Assembly (NCBI RefSeq): GCF_003412455.1
Contig: NZ_QTJU01000003.1
Span: forward strand, 434,001-498,000
Length of the DNA: 64,000 nucleotides
Direction of reading: 5' to 3'
Origin: Deminuibacter soli
GTDB lineage: Bacteria; Bacteroidota; Bacteroidia; Chitinophagales; Chitinophagaceae
In this document: one piece after another, positions 53,320 to 62,267 of the stretch
How positions within the stretch are numbered: the first letter of the stretch is position 1
How the letters are laid out: each line of letters starts with the position of its first letter
Position numbers and translations under genes: made by a program
Notes under the pieces: model-generated
The model's database searches: none
The model's input: only the letters and a program-made list of their open reading frames with translations
Told to the model about the DNA's origin: nothing

Positions 53320-54036
53320 ATGACTGAAACTACTCCTGCTACACAAAATGAAATAACCAGGGGCGGACTTGTACTGGCCGGCCTGCTGCTGATTGGCGCC
53401 ACGGGTTTCGCCATATGGCTGCTCGTTGGGCTTTGGCCCGACCGTATGCCCAACCCGCGCAGCAACTGCATGTGGTATACCGGCAAGCTGTTTCATGTAC
53501 GCCTGCTCGATTCCTGTGCGGAAGCGCCTGTACTTATACCCGGCGTACCCGCCACCGTGATAACCGACAGCCTGCACCCAGCGGCCGATAGTCTTGCCAA
53601 AGACAGCACGGCGGTAACCGTAAAGCCAGCCATATCCCCTGCATCCGACGGTCTCATACAGCTCAATACCCTGTTGCTGATACTGGTGGCCCTTGGCGGT
53701 TTCCTGGGCAACCTCATTCATATTTCCACATCATTCACCACCTTCATCGGCTCGCAGGCATACAAACGCAGCTGGACACTCTGGTACTTTGTAAAACCCT
53801 TTACTGCCGCGGCTTTGGCAGTTGCGTTGTATTTTTCGTTCAGGGCAGGTTTTCTCAATTACAGCAACGATGCCAGCAACCTGAACCTGTACGGTATAAT
53901 GGCGCTTTCATTCCTGGCAGGGCTGTTCACCGACACCGCCACCCTGAAACTGAAAGAAGTATTCGAAGTACTGTTCCGGCCAAAAGAACAAAGACCCGAT
54001 GCCATTGAAACAGATGATAAAAATAAAAACGGATGA
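53320..54036 (+). CDS. Membrane protein of unknown function (238 aa)
   Basis: Not recognised. One TM at about 16-36 (LVLAGLLLIGATGFAIWLLV), a roughly 75-residue loop rich in Pro, Ala and Ser, then TM segments at about 112-135, 152-172 and 184-203. The C-terminal tail is charged (KEVFEVLFRPKEQRPD and acidic residues). It starts 146 bp from the divergent hydrolase gene and ends 64 bp before the metallo-beta-lactamase start, so the two may share a transcript. Confidence 0.75.
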   Translation: MTETTPATQNEITRGGLVLAGLLLIGATGFAIWLLVGLWPDRMPNPRSNCMWYTGKLFHVRLLDSCAEAPVLIPGVPATVITDSLHPAADSLAKDSTAVTVKPAISPASDGLIQLNTLLLILVALGGFLGNLIHISTSFTTFIGSQAYKRSWTLWYFVKPFTAAALAVALYFSFRAGFLNYSNDASNLNLYGIMALSFLAGLFTDTATLKLKEVFEVLFRPKEQRPDAIETDDKNKNG

Positions 54037-54100
54037 AGTTATGCACCGTGCAGCATACGGTACCGATTCTGTTTTACATTGCTGTATTAATTTGCCTTAC

Positions 54101-54856
54101 ATGAAACGCGCGCTCCTTTTCGCCATTTGCCTGCTCTTGTGCAGCCTGCTGCGTACAGCTACTGCGCAGAACCATACGCCGGCGCTTGAAATCACCCACA
54201 TAACAGACAGCATTTACAAATTCACCACCTGGCGCATGTTAAACAACGCGCCCTTCCCCTCGAACAGCCTGTATGTATTAACGCCTGCAGGTGCAGTGCT
54301 TATTGACTGTGCCTGGGATACCACGCAGTTTCAGCCATTACTCGATACCATTGCTGCCAGGCATCGCCAGCAGGTAATTGCCTGCATTGCCACGCATTCG
54401 CATGCAGACCGCACCTGCATGTTCCATTTTTTACAGGCACACGGCATTGCCACCTGGAGCAGTGAAAAAACCTACGAACAATGCAAACTGCACGGCAACC
54501 AGCTGGCTGCGCAGTATTTTGTAAACGATACCACATTTGATTTTGGCGGTTACACCATACAAACATTTTATCCGGGTGAGGGCCATACCAGCGACAACAT
54601 TGTAATATGGTTTAATCATGCCAAACTGTTGTACGGCGGCTGTTTTGTAAAAAGCCTGGAAGCGCACGACCTGGGCTATGTGGAAGAAAGCAATGTACAG
54701 GCATGGCCTGCCAGTATCAGAAACGTACAGCATCATTTTAAACATATCCGTTACCTGGTACCCGGTCACCAGGGTGGCACCAGTGTGCAGGCCCTGCCGC
54801 ATACACTGCACCTGCTGGAAGAATTACACGTTAAAAATGCCGTGTATAATCAGTAA
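54101..54856 (+). CDS. Subclass B1 metallo-beta-lactamase
   Basis: 251 residues from the ATG at 54101; an upstream in-frame extension (53999) overlaps the preceding gene and has no signal. Signal peptide to about TATAQ. All six B1 zinc ligands are present: H99, H101, D103 (THSHADRT), H162 (GEGHTSDN), C181 (GGCFVKS) and H223 (PGHQGG). R104 follows D103, as usual. The two glycines that often follow DR are replaced by TCM. This family hydrolyses beta-lactams, often carbapenems; activity here is inferred. Chromosomal, no mobile element next to it. Confidence 0.9.
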   Translation: MKRALLFAICLLLCSLLRTATAQNHTPALEITHITDSIYKFTTWRMLNNAPFPSNSLYVLTPAGAVLIDCAWDTTQFQPLLDTIAARHRQQVIACIATHSHADRTCMFHFLQAHGIATWSSEKTYEQCKLHGNQLAAQYFVNDTTFDFGGYTIQTFYPGEGHTSDNIVIWFNHAKLLYGGCFVKSLEAHDLGYVEESNVQAWPASIRNVQHHFKHIRYLVPGHQGGTSVQALPHTLHLLEELHVKNAVYNQ

Positions 54857-55078
54857 GCAAACGCATGCTGCATATGGCAACCGGGGTATTTCAATGGTCG
54901 AAAATTTATTTTACATATGAAGTATTTTAATAAATTGCACCAGCACCATTTATTCAGAAAGGACTATAAACACCAGGCAGGAAATTGTGACTTACCTATT
55001 TAAAATACCATGTACTGCGCGCACTTGCCATTCAACGCGCCGTCCATTATCCATAAAGATATCCTATAACCAATTTTC

Positions 55079-55555
55079 ATGAGAAACCTGCACAAAGTAT
55101 CTGCTCACTTAATGAACCATATTCTTTTTGCGCTTGACTACAGTGCTTCGCTCAAAAAAGAAAGCAGCCACCCTATGATGCCCTTTGCCCTTGTTATTAA
55201 AGGAGACGAACAAAAAATACAAACCTTTCCCGACAGTACCCCTGAACTTGCAGACAAACGCTTTAGCCAGGTAATTGCAGCAGAGAACCCTGATTTTGTG
55301 GTATTCGGCACCGACAGCCAGGTAACACAGAATGGCCTGCAGTACGAAGCCGTGTTGCTGAAAGCCTATGCCAAAAACGACGATGAAATTTACCTGCTGG
55401 CGCAGAAGTACCAGCCCGATGCACCCGGCGGTCATTATATTTTACTCGGCAACCCCGGCTTCCTTGGCACCGAAAAAAACAAGTTCGCTATAGCGCAGCA
55501 AACAGCCGGCGCAACAGCCGCAGAGGGTAAAAAACACTGGTGGCAAAGGTGGTAA
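55079..55555 (+). CDS. Hypothetical protein (158 aa)
   Basis: Not recognised. It has a helical start (MRNLHKVSAHLMNHILFALD), a mixed alpha/beta middle (FVVFGTDSQVTQNGLQYEAV) and a basic, tryptophan-containing tail KKHWWQRW. No signal or TM. The stop is 10 bp before the Crp/Fnr gene, so the two are probably cotranscribed. About 220 bp before it hold no recognised signal. Confidence 0.6.
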   Translation: MRNLHKVSAHLMNHILFALDYSASLKKESSHPMMPFALVIKGDEQKIQTFPDSTPELADKRFSQVIAAENPDFVVFGTDSQVTQNGLQYEAVLLKAYAKNDDEIYLLAQKYQPDAPGGHYILLGNPGFLGTEKNKFAIAQQTAGATAAEGKKHWWQRW

Positions 55556-55565
55556 CACACACAAC

Positions 55566-56141
55566 ATGTACCCGGATTTAATTAACGCATTCAGCCGCAT
55601 TATACGCCTGAGCGAAAGCGAACAGGTTTACCTGTGCAGTCTTTTTACGGAAAAAACTTTTCACAAAGGCGATCATTTTTTACAGGAAGGACAGGTATGC
55701 CGTGAAGCAGGCTTTATACGGCAGGGCCTGGTGCGCTATTACATCAACAGTGAAGGCGAAGACCGCGTATATGGCTTTGGGCAGGAATACAATTTCGTAT
55801 GCAATTATGAAAGTTTTCTCGATCACTCCCCTTCGCAGAAAAACATACAGTGTATAGAAAACACGGAGATGCTTATACTTTCCTACGCCAACCTGCAACT
55901 GCTGTACCGGCACATTGCAGAAGGCGAGAAATTCGGCAGACTGATGTGCGAGCAGATCTTCGTAGAATCCCTGCGCCAGCTCACCTCACTGTACACGCAA
56001 CAACCGGAAGAACGCTACCTGCGTTTCCTCGAAACCTATCCCGATCTGCAGCAACGTATCCCGCAATACTATATTTCCTCGTACGTGGGGGTTAAGCCGC
56101 AATCATTAAGCCGCATCCGCAAAAGATTATCCGCCGGGTGA
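55566..56141 (+). CDS. Crp/Fnr family transcriptional regulator
   Basis: 191 residues. Effector barrel at about 15-115 (FLQEGQVCREAGFIRQGLVR) and a short C-terminal HTH (YISSYVGVKPQSLSRIRKRL). It lacks the N-terminal cysteine cluster of the other Crp/Fnr protein in the window. This type is abundant in Bacteroidota and its ligand is usually unknown. The downstream 109-aa membrane protein gene starts 68 bp later and is a possible target. Confidence 0.88.
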   Translation: MYPDLINAFSRIIRLSESEQVYLCSLFTEKTFHKGDHFLQEGQVCREAGFIRQGLVRYYINSEGEDRVYGFGQEYNFVCNYESFLDHSPSQKNIQCIENTEMLILSYANLQLLYRHIAEGEKFGRLMCEQIFVESLRQLTSLYTQQPEERYLRFLETYPDLQQRIPQYYISSYVGVKPQSLSRIRKRLSAG

Positions 56142-56209
56142 TTTGTTAACCCAGGTGCATCAACAGGCATTTTTACTGGCATAGTTTCGCTGTAACAAAC
56201 ACACTAAAT

Positions 56210-56539
56210 ATGTTACTGTTTAACAGCATATTGCTCATCCATTTCGCCCTCTTTGTTTATTATATATTCAGGCTGGCTTTACAGTTCCCGGTGAAAAACC
56301 CCGTAAAAGACAAGAGCGGCCCGTTTATCGGCCTGGCCGTACTGGTTACCGGCCTGGCACTGGTAGCACTGAAATACCCTGCCATCAACTATTACAAGGT
56401 AATACCCAAAACAGCATTGCTGGTAGGTATAGCCATAGTAAACGGCATGTACGGCAACAAACCCATGCCACGCAAAGCCTATTTCACTGTGCTTGGTTTT
56501 ACCCTGCTGGCAGCAGCCATTGCCGTGGTAAAAGTATAA
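56210..56539 (+). CDS. Small membrane protein (109 aa)
   Basis: Not recognised. Four likely TM helices: LLFNSILLIHFALFVYYIF, GLAVLVTGLALVALKY, KTALLVGIAIVNGMYG and YFTVLGFTLLAAAIAVVKV, with short basic loops (KNPVKDKSGP, NKPMPRK). Located between a Crp/Fnr and an AraC regulator gene on the same strand. Confidence 0.72.
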   Translation: MLLFNSILLIHFALFVYYIFRLALQFPVKNPVKDKSGPFIGLAVLVTGLALVALKYPAINYYKVIPKTALLVGIAIVNGMYGNKPMPRKAYFTVLGFTLLAAAIAVVKV

Positions 56540-56605
56540 ACGGTGTTTACTGCGCCGGGAACGGCTGCTGCTCTCCCGGCGCAATCACTTAACTTTATCT
56601 GCGGT

Positions 56606-57385
56606 ATGCAAATGCAAACTTTTCATCCATCACCGGCACTGCGGCCCTATATACAATCCTTTCTTGTAATTGAAAGCGAGGAAAGCCGCAATAACACCGT
56701 ACTGCCCGGCTTATCTGTTATGCTGGCCTTCCGCTACAGCGGCAGCGCAAGCTACCATACGGTGGATGAAAATACCGGCACCACACTGGCACCCGCTGTG
56801 ATTACCGGGTTACGCAAAACAGCCCGCCTCATACACTATGCACCACATACAGCTAATTTAGTGGTACAATTTACGCCCGGCGGCGCAGCCTCGCTGTTTA
56901 AACTGCCCATGCACGAATTGTTTAACGAATCACTGTCCCTCGATTTGCTGTTGCCTGCCAGTGAACTGCAAAACGTGGAAGAACAACTGGCACTGGCCAC
57001 CACCACCCGGCAACGCATTGCCATTGCAGAAGCATATATGCTGTCACAATTGCGCGATATAAGCACACCTCCCCTGGTACAACATGCCGTACAGCACATT
57101 ACCCATGCACAAGGCAATATCAGCATTAAATCACTGTTGAGCGACTTACCCACGAGCAGGGATGTGTTTGAAAAAAAGTTCAGGCATTTCACCGGCACCA
57201 CACCCAAACAATTTGCCGGCATTGTACGCCTCAGGCACCTGATTACACAGCACGATAACAACGAAAGCCTTACCCGTATGGCCTTATCGGCCGGCTACTA
57301 CGACCAGGCACACTTTATCAAAGACTTCCGCAGTTTCACAGGAAAAGCGCCCCGTGCTTTCTTCAGCAACCCGGTTTACTGGTAA
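56606..57385 (+). CDS. AraC family transcriptional regulator
   Basis: 259 residues from the ATG at 56606; a GTG at 56543 is open but gives an Ala/Pro-rich extension. The N-terminal half is a sensing domain (HPSPALRPYIQSFLVIESEE). The C-terminal AraC HTH pair spans about 160-255 with SIKSLLSDLPTSRDVFEKKF, GTTPKQFAGIVRLRHLI and the RMALSAGYYDQAHFIKDFRS signature. Targets unknown. The exported YCII gene is 78 bp downstream. Confidence 0.9.
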   Translation: MQMQTFHPSPALRPYIQSFLVIESEESRNNTVLPGLSVMLAFRYSGSASYHTVDENTGTTLAPAVITGLRKTARLIHYAPHTANLVVQFTPGGAASLFKLPMHELFNESLSLDLLLPASELQNVEEQLALATTTRQRIAIAEAYMLSQLRDISTPPLVQHAVQHITHAQGNISIKSLLSDLPTSRDVFEKKFRHFTGTTPKQFAGIVRLRHLITQHDNNESLTRMALSAGYYDQAHFIKDFRSFTGKAPRAFFSNPVYW

Positions 57386-57436
57386 CGCCCGCATCAAATC
57401 AATGATTTTTTACAATTTCCGCGAAGGCCGGCCAGG

Positions 57437-57444
57437 TAGCTTTG
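57437..57444 (+). promoter_or_regulatory. Candidate -7 element TAGCTTTG for the YCII gene
   Basis: Exact match to TAnnTTTG, 19 bp upstream of the ATG at 57463. The matching -33 TTG is not clear, only TTT near 57415. Confidence 0.35.
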
Positions 57445-57462
57445 TATGATAAAATCAAGCTT

Positions 57463-57924
57463 ATGAAACAGGCATTATTATTCGCGGCGCTGCTTTTATG
57501 CCTGCAGCTGGCCGCACAAAACAAACCAAACTCCAACGCAAATTCATCCGCAACAAAAAACACAACTATGAAAGAATACGTATTGGTAATGCGCATTAAC
57601 CCCAACGCATTAACACCCGCACAAATAACGGATGTACGTGAGAAATGGGCCATCCTGGTGAAGGAATGGAAAGAAAAAAAGATTTATGTAGAAGGCAACC
57701 AGGTGATCGCAGACGGCCTGGTAGTAAAAAAAGCCGGCATTGAACAGGGTGCTGTATTTTCTGACGGCACCCGCGTGGTGAGTTTTATTACCCTGTTGGC
57801 CAACAGCATGCAAGAAGCTGCTGCCTGGGCACAAAAAACACCATTGCTGTTATACGGCGGCAGCGCAGAGGTGCGGTTGCTGCAACGCGCCGCAGCTGCA
57901 ACGCCGGCTCCTGCAACCAACTAA
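57463..57924 (+). CDS. Exported YCII-family protein
   Basis: 153 residues from the ATG at 57463. Signal peptide MKQALLFAALLLCLQLAAQ, then an Asn/Ser linker. The YCII-like domain (YVLVMRINPNALTPAQITDV, with VVSFITLLANSMQEAAAWA) covers about 35-135. It ends with a low-complexity Ala/Pro/Thr tail. YCII proteins are normally cytoplasmic and small; a secreted version is less usual. Function unknown. A strong terminator follows 22 bp after the stop. Confidence 0.83.
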   Translation: MKQALLFAALLLCLQLAAQNKPNSNANSSATKNTTMKEYVLVMRINPNALTPAQITDVREKWAILVKEWKEKKIYVEGNQVIADGLVVKKAGIEQGAVFSDGTRVVSFITLLANSMQEAAAWAQKTPLLLYGGSAEVRLLQRAAAATPAPATN

Positions 57925-57946
57925 TGTAACAGCCGTTTGAACTTGC

Positions 57947-57973
57947 ATCAGCCCCGGCGCGGCCGGGGCTGAT
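57947..57973. terminator. Intrinsic terminator
   Basis: 12-bp stem ATCAGCCCCGGC/GCCGGGGCTGAT (57947-57958, 57962-57973), loop GCG, then TATTATTA. Confidence 0.85.
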
Positions 57974-58020
57974 TATTATTACATGGTAGGATGTTGCTCG
58001 AGTGCCATTCTTCTTCGCCG

Positions 58021-58502
58021 GAGGCGATTTACCGCATACAAGCCTGAAGCTCGTAGCTTGCAGCTGTTCCCGGTCGTGATTGATCTCAGCGGGTAACAGT
58101 TTCGAGAATCGAGACATCGACACGTCGAGACTATTTAAGCGGGTTATAACTTTCGCCGCAGGCGATTTCCGTTGAACAAGCTTGCAGCTCGTAGCTTGAA
58201 GCTTGCAGCTGTTTTCGGTCGTGGGTGATCTTAGCGAGTAACAGTTTCGAGAATCGAGACATCGACACGTCGAGACTATTTAAGCGGGTATTATAACTTT
58301 CGTTTCTCGCATACAAGCTCGTAGCTTGAAGCTTGCAGCTGTTCCCGGTCATGAGTGATCTCAGCGAGTACCAGTTCCGGGAACCTACTGCCCGCGAGGT
58401 GTCTTCACCGACGCGTTGTAGCGGTACATATTGATTTCCCGCATACAAGCTTGCAGCTCGCAGCTTGAAGCTTGCAGCTGTTTTCTTTCGTAGCTTGCAC
58501 CC
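58021..58502. repeat. Imperfect tandem array of dispersed repeat units
   Basis: Non-coding. Units begin TGATCTYAGCGRG at 58081, 58226 and 58356 (spacings 145 and 130). Each holds AACAGTTTCGAGAATCGAGA, CATCGACACGTCGAGAC and TTTAAGCGGG words (weaker in the last), joined to AGCTTGAAGCTTGCAGCTG blocks. The CCCGCGAGGTGTCTTCACC word at 58391-58409 belongs to the 17.3-kb family. It extends to just before the YjbQ start codon. Confidence 0.85.
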
Positions 58503-58925
58503 ATGAACATGAATCAGCAACTGTTGCAGTTAAGAGAACGCAAACGCGGCTTTCATTTAATTACCAGTGAAATACTGGCTGCGGTGCCGGAAATCACCCA
58601 ATATAAAACGGGCATGTGCCAGGTGTTTATACAACACACATCCGCTTCACTGACCATCAACGAAAACGCAGACCCGACGGTAAGAAAAGACTTTGAAACC
58701 TGGTTCAGCAAAGCGGTACCCGAGAACGATCCGGACTATTTGCATGACGATGAAGGACCGGATGATATGCCTGCGCATTTGAAAGCATCAATGCTGGGCT
58801 GCTCGGTACTCATCCCTATCCGCAACGGCAAACTGGCACTGGGTATATGGCAGGGTATTTATTTGTGTGAGCACCGCAACCATGGCGGACCAAGGAATCT
58901 CGCCATCACTGTATGGGGTGTATAA
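58503..58925 (+). CDS. YjbQ/UPF0047 family protein
   Basis: 140 residues. Strong blocks: HTSASLTINENADP, DDMPAHLKASMLG and LGIWQGIYLCEHRNHGG, whose conserved His and Asp residues form the putative active site. Members show weak thiamin-phosphate synthase activity, but the physiological role is uncertain. MNMN allows a start at 58503 or 58509. The stop is 1 bp from the stop of the convergent barrel gene. Confidence 0.93.
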   Translation: MNMNQQLLQLRERKRGFHLITSEILAAVPEITQYKTGMCQVFIQHTSASLTINENADPTVRKDFETWFSKAVPENDPDYLHDDEGPDDMPAHLKASMLGCSVLIPIRNGKLALGIWQGIYLCEHRNHGGPRNLAITVWGV

Positions 58926-58926
58926 G

Positions 58927-59556
58927 TTATGGAATGGTGATGCACACACCTCCGGCCAGGTTAAACTGCAACACCGAACTATAGGTGGTAACACCTGCAC
59001 CCGGCCCACCGGTACCAATGTAAATGCCTGCACCCGCGCCCTGTACAACCGATTGAAGCTGTGCCTGCAGTTTAAGGGCTAACACGTTGCCCATAGCAAC
59101 TTTTAACCCTCCTTTCACTGCATAGGCAAACTTTGTATAGGTATCACCTGCATCTTTCGCATCAACAATAGCCATACCCAATCCTACACCTACGTAAGGA
59201 TACAACACATGCCCTGCCACAGGGAAATAATTATTAAAGCCTGCCAGTATATAATTCAGTGCAGCACGGTCCTGCCCCTTATTCAGCGAAATGCCCTGGT
59301 AGGTATATAAAGGTGCATGCGTATCCATTTGCGCAAATACCAGTTCAATGGCACGGTAAGGCTGCACGGCATATTCCACACCAATACTGTATTGGCCGGC
59401 ATCCTCAATATAGCCATAAGCATTAGCGTAATCTACTCTGTCACGAAAAGTATAACCCGCCAGCGCATCAATCGAAAACTTTCCCGGTTGTGCGTAAGCG
59501 GTTGCTGTTTGCAATAGAATGATTGCACAACAGGCAGCGGCGAATCGTATCATCAT
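58927..59556 (-). CDS. Outer-membrane beta-barrel protein
   Basis: 209 residues. Signal peptide to about AYAQ. The rest shows alternating strands with aromatic ends (DALAGYTFRDRVDYANAY, YSIGVEYAVQPYRAIELVFA, VLYPYVGVGLGMAIVDAK, YAVKGGLKVAMGN). This matches a small OmpW/OmpX-like barrel; it lacks a terminal aromatic residue and ends GGVCITIP. Role unknown. Its promoter region, 263 bp to the T9SS gene, is divergent. Confidence 0.82.
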   Translation of the reverse strand: MMIRFAAACCAIILLQTATAYAQPGKFSIDALAGYTFRDRVDYANAYGYIEDAGQYSIGVEYAVQPYRAIELVFAQMDTHAPLYTYQGISLNKGQDRAALNYILAGFNNYFPVAGHVLYPYVGVGLGMAIVDAKDAGDTYTKFAYAVKGGLKVAMGNVLALKLQAQLQSVVQGAGAGIYIGTGGPGAGVTTYSSVLQFNLAGGVCITIP

Positions 59557-59818
59557 ATAAATTAAATAAGTGCTTTTCTAATTTACCATAAAAGCCTGTT
59601 ATCAGCAGGTTGTAACGGTTACAACAGGTATTGCGTTATACAGTACAGGAACAGCCTATGTTAATAGCATATATGCCGGTAATGCATGCGTATATATTAT
59701 ATGCCGGTGCATATTGCAAAACCATCCCCTTCTTTGTAGTTTGCAGTGCAGTCTGTACCCGTCCCGTCCGTCAATCCTCAACCTGCGCCAACAATCATCC
59801 ACTTCCAAATTAAACACC

Positions 59819-62032
59819 ATGCTAACGCAAAAACGCTTGCTGCCCGGGCTATGCTTGTGCCTTGTATTGCTGACATTGGAAAGTTACGCCCAGCCAGCCG
59901 GTGATGCCCCGTACTATCAAATTAACTCGCTTACTGTGCAGGACACTTCCCTGCTGATTAACCTCTCCGTTAACCCCACCTATTTCTCCGGCTACGAAAT
60001 TTCTGCAGCGGTAGCAGGGCGAACGGTATATCTCTACCATTCCCGGCTGTATGGCCAGTTGTATGGCGCCTTGTCGCTCAACGGGCTGCCAGAGAATGAT
60101 TCACTCACACTGAACATCACCATTCAATCACTGGCATCTGTTAGTCCGCCCTTTGCCTATACCGGCACACAGCAATTTTACTACCGGCGAACCACCCCAT
60201 TTATAGAGCAATTCACACCGTCCAGCGGACTGGCCCGACCAACTTTGCCAGTGAAGATTGTACTCAGTCATGGTAAACCGCCCTATCGTGTAACACTCAA
60301 TGATATTAACAGCAACCTTGCGGTACTGTCATTCACCGGTGGCACCAGTATCGATACCACGCTTGATTTCAGCGCATGGGAAGGCAGTTCACTGCAATTA
60401 CAGGCACGCATTAAAGACAGTGACAGCATTCCTTACGCAGGCCCTTACATTAACGTGGTTACACAAAGCAGTGCCGCATTGCATACCTGGAAAACATTCG
60501 ATGAAGCCATCAATGACTTTCATTACAATCATGTGCTGTATGGCAAAAAGGTATACGACATTCCTACCGGCACTGCGAAGTATATCAATGATACTGACAA
60601 CCTGATCGTATCCGATCTGCAGGGGTATGATCCCTCAGCCATTATTATGAGACAGCTATCACCGCAAGGCGTAGTATACAATGGCGCCAGCAGGCGCGGC
60701 GGTTCGCAGGATTCTTATTTTCCCTACGATGTACAATCCAGCTACCTGCGCATCTTGAGCTGGAATTTCGACAGCAATCATTATCACCAGGTCGATTCGC
60801 CCGTGAACAATACGGTAAGCAATGGCAACTATGTTGCCTGGATCAACAACTCCGGTACAGGCTTTCGCGTAAACCATCTCGACAGCACGGTTGTGCACGA
60901 ATACACCGGCGGCTATGCCTACCCCCTTACACTGGCACCAGACGGCACATTGATATATGGTGCACTTCCCGGTATTACTACCGAACAACCTTTGTTTACT
61001 TATTATTTCGGCAGCATAAAATCTATCGGCACAGGCTCAAATGCAGCAACCGAAGGACATGACAAACCGGTTTGGTACACACAGTATGTAACCGCCAACA
61101 GTAAAGACACCCTGCTGCGTTTTAACCCGGATGGAACTACCACAGGTATTGCAACGGTAGTAAAAGCAAATGGCCCCGCCTTTCTCATTAACAACGGCTA
61201 TACCGTGTTCAGGAAAACAACCGGTGATACTTCTGCTGCATGGCTGCTTACGCCTGCCGCTACACAGGTAAAACTGGCAGGCGATGTATACCTGTTCGCC
61301 CTCAATAACAAGGGCGATCTGCTATACCAGCGCAGCGGAGATATTTATATGGTTGACCATACCGGCACGCAAACCCGGTGGCTGGCGAAACAGGTATCCG
61401 GCGAACAATTTTATACGGTTGACAGCCTGTTTTACATAGCCCTCGCCAATACCCTGCTCACCTTAACCCAGCCGGCAAGCGCCAACCTCACTGCGTTTAC
61501 GGCTACCAGGCAGGGAAGCAGTAACCTGTTGCAATGGAAAGTAAGTGAGCAAGCCGGTATCAGTGCCTACGAAGTTCAGCGCAGCGGCGACAACACCAGT
61601 TTCACCGCTATTGGCAAGGTGCCTGCACAGCCAAACACCATGCAACCACAGCAATACAATTTTACCGATGCCCAACCATTGCCTGGCGCTAACTACTATC
61701 GACTGAACATTACCGGCACTGCCGGCTACCAACGCTACAGTGATACGGTAAGCGTGCAATTGTTACCGCCCGCACCCCGCTTTATTGCCTACATATGGCC
61801 TAACCCGGTTTGCACCAATAGCATGAACCTGGCTGTAAAGGCACAGGGCGACGGACTGCTGCGCCTGGAGATTGTTTCGCTCAACGGGAAAATTATACAG
61901 GCCGAAACAATTGTTGTAACCAAGGGCCTGGTAAGAAAACAGGTGGATGTGAGCAAACTGCGCAATGGTTTGTACTTCGCTTATCTTACCAGCGGAAGGG
62001 AAAAAATTGCCATTCCTTTTATCAGGTTATAA
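59819..62032 (+). CDS. Secreted protein with T9SS type A C-terminal sorting domain
   Basis: 737 residues from the ATG at 59819; a 35-residue extension to 59714 is unlikely, as the signal peptide (LPGLCLCLVLLTLESYAQ) is intact. Most of the body is beta-rich and not recognised as a catalytic family; it looks like an adhesin or propeller-like binding protein. A short fibronectin-like stretch (FTATRQGSSNLLQWKVSEQA) precedes the C-terminal domain of about 657-737, with YIWPNP at the start and FYAYL-like end strands. This is the Por secretion signal, so the protein should be secreted and attached to the cell surface. Confidence 0.87.
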   Translation: MLTQKRLLPGLCLCLVLLTLESYAQPAGDAPYYQINSLTVQDTSLLINLSVNPTYFSGYEISAAVAGRTVYLYHSRLYGQLYGALSLNGLPENDSLTLNITIQSLASVSPPFAYTGTQQFYYRRTTPFIEQFTPSSGLARPTLPVKIVLSHGKPPYRVTLNDINSNLAVLSFTGGTSIDTTLDFSAWEGSSLQLQARIKDSDSIPYAGPYINVVTQSSAALHTWKTFDEAINDFHYNHVLYGKKVYDIPTGTAKYINDTDNLIVSDLQGYDPSAIIMRQLSPQGVVYNGASRRGGSQDSYFPYDVQSSYLRILSWNFDSNHYHQVDSPVNNTVSNGNYVAWINNSGTGFRVNHLDSTVVHEYTGGYAYPLTLAPDGTLIYGALPGITTEQPLFTYYFGSIKSIGTGSNAATEGHDKPVWYTQYVTANSKDTLLRFNPDGTTTGIATVVKANGPAFLINNGYTVFRKTTGDTSAAWLLTPAATQVKLAGDVYLFALNNKGDLLYQRSGDIYMVDHTGTQTRWLAKQVSGEQFYTVDSLFYIALANTLLTLTQPASANLTAFTATRQGSSNLLQWKVSEQAGISAYEVQRSGDNTSFTAIGKVPAQPNTMQPQQYNFTDAQPLPGANYYRLNITGTAGYQRYSDTVSVQLLPPAPRFIAYIWPNPVCTNSMNLAVKAQGDGLLRLEIVSLNGKIIQAETIVVTKGLVRKQVDVSKLRNGLYFAYLTSGREKIAIPFIRL

Positions 62033-62036
62033 ACCA

Positions 62037-62078
62037 TTACATCCGGCCAGGCAAAAAAATAGTACCGGCCGGGTGTAA
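62037..62078 (+). terminator. Hairpin after T9SS gene
   Basis: 12-bp stem TTACATCCGGCC/GGCCGGGTGTAA (one G-T pair) with an 18-nt loop containing A7. Then CATTTTG. Weak terminator, plausible. Confidence 0.5.
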
Positions 62079-62267
62079 CATTTTGTACCAGCCACCGTTC
62101 TTATACTGTTGCCGTGCTCAACGGTGTGTTTATCTATTTGCGTTACTGAACAATGACTGTATCAAAAGCGGTCATACCTGCCTGTGTATGCTATTACAGT
62201 TGTTTGATTTTCAATCACCTGGCAACTTGGTATTCTTTTAGTCGCAGTTACAGCAAACTGCTTCGGT

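Noticed and set aside
58131-58520. 129-codon reverse frame upstream of YjbQ
   Set aside because: Consists of dispersed repeat units.
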